DNA of 10,648 nt, from the NCBI GenBank assembly GCA_033765345.1, contig JANRIC010000114.1, positions 1-10,648 on the forward strand, written 5' to 3'. The position numbers and the translations under genes are program-made. Each line of letters opens with the position of its first letter. Position 1 is the stretch's first letter. Origin of the DNA: JANRIC01 sp033765345 (GTDB lineage Bacteria > Bacteroidota > Bacteroidia > Cytophagales > Microscillaceae). Below, piece after piece: positions 7,050 through 10,648 of this stretch. Below the pieces are notes generated by a model. It did not search any database, had not been told where the DNA came from, and worked only from the letters and a program-made list of their open reading frames with translations.

Positions 7050-7747
7050 ACAAATCGCTGAATAAAGCTTTCTTTGTAAGTCCTGCCGATAGGTATGATA
7101 ATATTTCCTTGCAGATAGACCTGATTGCCGACTATTTTTTCACTTTTGGAGGTATTGATGATAAAAGACTTGTGTACCCTCACAAACTGATCCTGATCCA
7201 GATTCTCGATCCAGTATCTAAGGGGTTCGGCGGATAAATACTTTTTGCTGGAGGTAAACAATTCGGTATAATCTGCATCCGATTTGATATAAATAATATC
7301 ATCTGTGGTGATTTTGATGAGTTCATAACCAGACTTGATAAACAATTCCTTCCTTGAATTTACAGGATTTGCAGGAGAAAACGCTTGCTGTTCATAATTT
7401 TTTTTGGATGAAACCTTGGCCACAGCTTTCATAAACCTTTGAAATGAAAAGGGCTTCAACAAATAATCTACCACATTAAACTCATAACTCTCTAGGGCGT
7501 AATCCGGAAAGGCTGTGGTCAAAATAACTGCCGGGGAAAAAGCCACGGTTTTCAGAAAATCAATCCCCGAAAGCTTAGGCAGGTGAATATCTAGAAATAT
7601 CAACTCGATATTTTCGGTTTTCAGGAATTCCATCGCCTGAATGGCATCTGAAAAAACGGCTTTTAGCTCTAAAAACCCGCTATCCTCGATGTATTTTTTC
7701 AGAATTCGCTGGGCGGGTGGTTGGTCTTCAATGATGATGCAGTTCAT
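7043..7747 (-). CDS. LytTR-family response regulator
   Basis: This 234-residue response regulator has an N-terminal receiver domain (about 1-115) and a C-terminal LytTR DNA-binding domain (about 134-234). Receiver landmarks are present: acidic residues Glu7 and Asp8, phospho-acceptor Asp53 (IFLDIHLP), the switch Thr77/Thr78 (ILTTAF) and Lys98 (LLKPF). The LytTR part shows the family pattern, with FIKSG, DIIYIKSDADYTEL, and FVRVHKSFIINTSK. Length is normal for the LytR/AlgR group. The gene overlaps the end of the histidine kinase gene by 20 nt, so the two are translationally coupled and should be cognate partners. Its targets are unknown; self-regulation or control of nearby genes is possible but not shown. 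Confidence 0.93.
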   Translation of the reverse strand: MNCIIIEDQPPAQRILKKYIEDSGFLELKAVFSDAIQAMEFLKTENIELIFLDIHLPKLSGIDFLKTVAFSPAVILTTAFPDYALESYEFNVVDYLLKPFSFQRFMKAVAKVSSKKNYEQQAFSPANPVNSRKELFIKSGYELIKITTDDIIYIKSDADYTELFTSSKKYLSAEPLRYWIENLDQDQFVRVHKSFIINTSKSEKIVGNQVYLQGNIIIPIGRTYKESFIQRFVR

Positions 7748-8774
7748 AAGAGATATTTTGAGGGGTTAACTGAATGGATAAATATACTTCATACTGGTTT
7801 TCATGCTCGATAATAGTCAACTGATGTGCATTCGGATACAGCAATTGTAGCCGCTTTTTGACATTATTCAGACCGATTCCTTTGGAAAGGTTTTCGGTGT
7901 TGGCGAGTTGTTGGAAATTATTCTTGCAAAAAAAATCCAACTTGCCTTCTTCGGTCATAAATATCTCAATATCAATCAATATGTTGTCGGACTGGCTTGC
8001 TTGGCTGTGCTTGAAGGCATTTTCAATAAAAACAATCAGGATCAGGGGCGCAATCTGATAATCTGACTGAATGTGATGGGCTTTAAAATCCACGATGCCA
8101 CGTTCCTCGATTTGCAGTTGGCTTAGGCGTGTAAAATCTTCCAGATGTTCTATTTCTTTATACAAAGGTACAAATTGCTCCTTACACTCATAGAGCATAT
8201 AACGCAGTACCGAACTCAGCTCGAGGATAATCGTGGGTGTTTTGGGCGAACTCTCGATGGCATACGCATACAGATTATTTAAATTGTTGAAGAGGAAATG
8301 TGGGTTGATTTGCGATTTCAGAAACTGTAACTCACTTTCCTGAATGGCAGCCTTGAGTCCCTCGAGTTCGCGCTGTTTTACCAAAGCATCCCAGGCAAAC
8401 TTGAAACCTGCTAGAATGATAATCACTGGAAGTACCTGAAACAAAGTAAAAAATAAGCCCGGAAAATTCCGCCCTCGCGTATGGGGAAAAAATATCTGCT
8501 CAAGTACCAGCTCCTCAAGAAGCATCAAAGCGATAATAATTCCTGAAAAATAAGAAAAAAATATCGCGTATTTTTCTCTATACAGAAACCGTGGCAACAG
8601 GAAATAATTGATAATCAAGGCCGCAAACGTATAGTTCAAAAAAAATACTGCCTTATGCCATCCGATATGAGGATGGTATTTATCAAAAGAATAAAAGATA
8701 AATACCACAATATGCAGGACTATTTGAAAAATAAGCTCTTTGATAGAAAATTGTACTCGATTTTTTTGAAGCAT
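7728..8774 (-). CDS. LytS/YehU-type sensor histidine kinase
   Basis: This 348-residue membrane kinase belongs to the His_kinase group (LytS/YehU/YpdA type) that phosphorylates LytTR regulators. Four hydrophobic segments (about 12-30, 43-61, 69-92, 105-127) form the membrane sensor with no large extracytoplasmic domain. A short helical linker (129-152) leads to the H-box QINPHFLFNNLNNL, with phospho-acceptor His159. The ATPase part shows the N-box at 251-256 (ENAFKH, Asn252) and the glycine motif KGIGLNNVKKRL (298-309). The compact form and the NPHF motif are typical of Bacteroidota pairs. The ATG at 8774 gives a normal N-terminus, and a -7-like promoter element lies about 33 nt upstream. The ligand or stress sensed cannot be inferred. 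The C-terminus ends in a run of three histidines. Confidence 0.93.
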   Translation of the reverse strand: MLQKNRVQFSIKELIFQIVLHIVVFIFYSFDKYHPHIGWHKAVFFLNYTFAALIINYFLLPRFLYREKYAIFFSYFSGIIIALMLLEELVLEQIFFPHTRGRNFPGLFFTLFQVLPVIIILAGFKFAWDALVKQRELEGLKAAIQESELQFLKSQINPHFLFNNLNNLYAYAIESSPKTPTIILELSSVLRYMLYECKEQFVPLYKEIEHLEDFTRLSQLQIEERGIVDFKAHHIQSDYQIAPLILIVFIENAFKHSQASQSDNILIDIEIFMTEEGKLDFFCKNNFQQLANTENLSKGIGLNNVKKRLQLLYPNAHQLTIIEHENQYEVYLSIQLTPQNISYELHHH

Positions 8775-8806
8775 ATCCCTAAAATATGAATTACAGACTC
8801 TTCTTA

Positions 8807-8814
8807 CAAAAATA
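8807..8814 (-). promoter_or_regulatory. Possible -7 element of the kinase/regulator operon
   Basis: The minus strand reads TATTTTTG here, a perfect match to the Bacteroidota -7 consensus TAnnTTTG, about 33 nt before the kinase ATG. No TTTG lies at the expected distance upstream, so this is tentative; it may need an activator or be chance in AT-rich DNA. Confidence 0.35.
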
Positions 8815-8894
8815 ATCCGGCAAACTGCACATTCCGATCCCTCAACAGCAATTTTAAGCCTAAGAGTCTGTTTCGGTTATTCATAGGAAAATAA

Positions 8895-8944
8895 TTGCCG
8901 TTTAAAGGAAATTTTTCTTATTCTATTTAAGCTTTCTTTTTTTG
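8895..8944 (+). promoter_or_regulatory. Shared box plus predicted promoter of the barrel gene
   Basis: The 23-nt stretch at 8895-8917 matches 9742-9764 without gaps at 19 positions; the core is GTTTARAGGAAATWTTT. The box ends at a -33-like TTTC (8914-8917), followed after 19 nt by TTTTTTTG (8937-8944), one base from the -7 consensus TAnnTTTG. This would give a leader of about 70 nt to the ATG at 9022. The conserved part extends upstream of and through the -33 position, which suits an activator site or an extended promoter. Confidence 0.45.
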
Positions 8945-9021
8945 CAGCATAGGTTTTCAGAAGCCCTCAGGCCGATAAACCGATTCATCAGTGCATTCAC
9001 TTTAACAAATATTATTTCATT

Positions 9022-9693
9022 ATGAAACATAAGATTATTTGGAGGCTAAATTATATCTTGATTGGTTTGCTTTCACAGATATGTATACACACGCACATTT
9101 GGGCGCAGGCAGCAAAACCGCCATTGCCCATAGAGGCATTTTTCGGTCAAGAAAATCTCTATTTCCAGATGGTAGTCAAAAAAAACTTTGATCCCAAAAA
9201 CAGATTTAACTTTTTTAGTGTGGCTACCTTTACGGCAGATTATGCCAATGAAACATCAGAAAATAACATACTTATACCCGCTCAGTTTAGCTATACTTTT
9301 TGGAAAGGTGTAGGGATCATGGCCGGAGCTGAGGCTAACTCAGGCCCAGGCTTTGCCCCTATTGCCGGCTTGCAATACAATTTTGCCTCTAGAAAGTTTT
9401 TGATCGTTCAAGTGGCTTCTTTTTTCCTAAATGAAGAGCATGACTTTAAAATCTTTGGGCTTTATGAATTCAAACCGTCTATCAGTGAAAATTGGGCAAT
9501 ATACAGCCGCTTACAATATATTTATAATTTCAGCATCCAAGACGGATCACACAACCGCAGCTATTTATACCTGCGAGCAGGGCTTAAAAGAAAGTCATTT
9601 ATCTTCGGGGCAGGTGCCAATCTGGATTTATTCGGACCCACCAAAATATTCAGAGACAACTACGGTGGTTTTGTACGTTGGGAGTTTCATTGA
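9022..9693 (+). CDS. Outer-membrane beta-barrel protein, unknown function
   Basis: This 223-residue protein has a signal peptide (about 1-29, ending near WAQA) followed by about 190 residues rich in alternating aromatic/hydrophobic strands, such as FNFFSVATFTADY, FLIVQVASFFL and SYLYLRAGLKR. It ends with GGFVRWEFH, close to the aromatic C-terminal signature of outer-membrane barrels although the last residue is His rather than Phe. The size fits an 8- to 10-stranded barrel. It resembles an uncharacterised Bacteroidota outer-membrane family; I assign no substrate. It is transcribed away from the kinase operon and shares an upstream box with the PepSY-TM gene 158 nt downstream, suggesting joint regulation. 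Residues 44-49 read ENLYFQ, by coincidence the recognition sequence of tobacco etch virus protease. Confidence 0.75.
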   Translation: MKHKIIWRLNYILIGLLSQICIHTHIWAQAAKPPLPIEAFFGQENLYFQMVVKKNFDPKNRFNFFSVATFTADYANETSENNILIPAQFSYTFWKGVGIMAGAEANSGPGFAPIAGLQYNFASRKFLIVQVASFFLNEEHDFKIFGLYEFKPSISENWAIYSRLQYIYNFSIQDGSHNRSYLYLRAGLKRKSFIFGAGANLDLFGPTKIFRDNYGGFVRWEFH

Positions 9694-9741
9694 GCTGTGA
9701 CAAAAGATAAGACAACACAAACTCCATTCGCCCTAAAACTT

Positions 9742-9792
9742 TTGCTGTTTAGAGGAAATATTTGTTTTAAATACTTGAAAACTCTAATTTTT
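9742..9792 (+). promoter_or_regulatory. Shared box plus predicted promoter of the PepSY-TM gene
   Basis: The box at 9742-9764 (TTGCTGTTTAGAGGAAATAT, then TTG) ends in a -33 TTTG (9761-9764). Exactly 20 nt later comes TAATTTTT (9785-9792), seven of eight to the -7 consensus TAnnTTTG. The predicted leader to the ATG at 9852 is about 55 nt. The same box lies in the same position relative to the -33 element ahead of the barrel gene at 9022. Confidence 0.5.
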
Positions 9793-9851
9793 CGCAAAAT
9801 TATTATCCAAGTGAAATTATAAAAATTAAACATCCAATTAAATTTATAAAA

Positions 9852-10355
9852 ATGAGCACAGGACAATCCATGAGGGTTTTACATCGCTATTTAGGTTTTT
9901 TTCTGGCTGGGATCATGGCTGTATATGCTACCAGTGGTATGGTGTTGATCTTCCGCAACACGGATTTCTTAAAAAGAGAAAAACAAATCGAGAAAGTCAT
10001 CGAGACCAATGTCTCCGCAGAGGCACTGGGTGAAAAACTAAGGATAAGAGGCTTAAAAGTCACCAAAGAGGAAGGAGATTTGATCTATTTTGAGCAAGGA
10101 AGCTACAACAAAACAAGCGGCGAAGCAAAATACAAGGAAAAAAGCTTGCCCTTTGTCCTCGAGAAAATGACCAAACTACACAAAGCCACCACCAATGACC
10201 CTTTGTTTTGGCTGAATATTTTCTTTGGGGCTTCTCTCTTGTTTTTTGTTGTGTCTGCCTTCTGGATGTTCAGACCCAAGACAAAGACTTTCAAAGTCGG
10301 ATTGTATTATACCTTGGGAGGGATTGTATTGACACTGATCATGCTTTTTGTATAA
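9852..10355 (+). CDS. PepSY-associated transmembrane protein
   Basis: This 167-residue inner-membrane protein resembles the PepSY-associated TM family. It opens with the family-like motif RVLHRYLGFFLAG, leading into TM1 (about 12-35). A soluble, presumably periplasmic stretch of about 80 residues follows, with a PepSY-like alternation (VSAEALGEKLRIRGLKV). Next comes a conserved-looking LHKATTNDPLFW segment and TM2 (about 118-139), then basic residues and TM3 (about 148-166) to the end. Members are often found near iron or metal uptake genes and may be involved in redox or metal handling, but no specific activity can be assigned. His11 and His110 lie near membrane boundaries and could bind a metal or haem; this is speculative. 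It is shorter than the large PepSY_TM reductase-like proteins. It sits downstream of the barrel gene with its own promoter. Confidence 0.8.
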   Translation: MSTGQSMRVLHRYLGFFLAGIMAVYATSGMVLIFRNTDFLKREKQIEKVIETNVSAEALGEKLRIRGLKVTKEEGDLIYFEQGSYNKTSGEAKYKEKSLPFVLEKMTKLHKATTNDPLFWLNIFFGASLLFFVVSAFWMFRPKTKTFKVGLYYTLGGIVLTLIMLFV

Positions 10356-10398
10356 ATAAAACGCTTTTAAAGATTGTGTTAGCGTTCACTGGCAAAAA

Positions 10399-10422
10399 GC
10401 TGCCTTTCAGAGGAAATATTTT
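10399..10422 (+). other. Third partial copy of the shared box
   Basis: AGAGGAAATATTT at 10409-10421 is identical to the core of the box at 9751-9763. The left flank GCTGCCTTT resembles GCTGTTT of that box with a 2-nt insertion. It lies 44 nt after the PepSY-TM stop. No matching -7 element sits at the right distance, and no gene begins before the window end, so it may serve a gene beyond the edge or be a non-functional relic. Confidence 0.4.
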
Positions 10423-10513
10423 ACTTGATCAAAATAAATAGGTTCTCTGACAAATTTTGTGGATAATACATATTTAAATGATGAGAATATAGGCTAAAAA
10501 ATTGAGGCAAGGG

Positions 10514-10561
10514 TTGCCACGAATGCACGAATACATACACTTATTCGTGCATTCGTGACAA
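10514..10561. repeat. Perfect palindrome, 16-bp stem
   Basis: CACGAATGCACGAATA (10518-10533) is the exact reverse complement of 10542-10557, with an 8-nt loop. Three more pairs continue after one mismatch, giving 19 of 20 pairs over 10514-10561. Each arm contains an internal direct repeat (CACGAATGCACGAAT). Sequences of the type ATTCGTGCATTCGTGGC are, from memory, a common intergenic repeat in Bacteroidota genomes, so this is probably one member of a dispersed palindromic family rather than an operator. It could also act as a terminator or transcript-stabilising hairpin. Confidence 0.85.
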
Positions 10562-10571
10562 AGTTTGTCAT

Positions 10572-10602
10572 AAAGATAAGAAAAGTGAATGCACTTATCT
10601 TT
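10572..10602 (+). terminator. Possible terminator hairpin
   Basis: AAAGATAAG (10572-10580) pairs perfectly with CTTATCTTT (10594-10602), and the right arm runs into TTTATCT. A smaller nested stem, AAGTG with CACTT, is an alternative fold. It is over 200 nt past the PepSY-TM stop and only 10 nt from the large palindrome, so it may be part of the same composite element. Confidence 0.4.
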
Positions 10603-10648
10603 TATCTAGCCATTCTTAAAAGATATATGTATTTGATCATTCCCACAT

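Overview
The window looks like a chromosomal segment of a low-GC Bacteroidota member, probably of the Cytophagales type. Evidence for this: AT-rich intergenic regions, no Shine-Dalgarno sequences ahead of the starts, several spacers that fit the Bacteroidota promoter pattern (TTTG, about 20 nt, TAnnTTTG), a LytTR/LytS-like two-component pair, a class III cyclase behind a YfiR-like sensor, and secreted outer-membrane proteins. No RNA genes, CRISPR array, phage genes or intact transposase were seen.

Layout, left to right. (1) 1-338 is non-coding: a 12-bp unit repeated eight times (105-206), then a terminator hairpin for the first gene. (2) 339-1217 (-) is a dienelactone hydrolase family protein with a Tat-like signal. 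(3) 1218-1840 is a divergent spacer holding copy A of a 126-150 bp palindromic, MITE-like repeat. (4) 1841-4663 (+) is a TonB-dependent receptor followed 48 nt later by a small secreted protein of unknown function. (5) 4664-4849 is a convergent spacer holding copy B of the same repeat and a strong bidirectional hairpin. (6) 8774-4850 (-) is a signalling block: LytS-like histidine kinase and LytTR regulator, overlapping by 20 nt, then a membrane-bound adenylate cyclase (YfiR-like region, coiled coil, TM, cyclase), which seems to have its own promoter. (7) 9022-10355 (+) is an outer-membrane beta-barrel protein and a small PepSY-associated TM protein, each preceded by the same approximately 23-bp box at its predicted -33 region. 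(8) 10356-10648 is non-coding: a third, partial box and a perfect 16-bp-stem palindrome.

How the parts may work together (inference): the receptor and its small partner probably form an outer-membrane uptake unit. The kinase/regulator pair and the cyclase are separate envelope-sensing branches in one block. The barrel/PepSY pair looks co-regulated through the shared box. The most unusual material is in the spacers: two copies of a terminally inverted repeat, the 12-bp tandem array, the shared promoter box and the 3' palindromes. No clearly new multi-gene system such as a defence island is visible.
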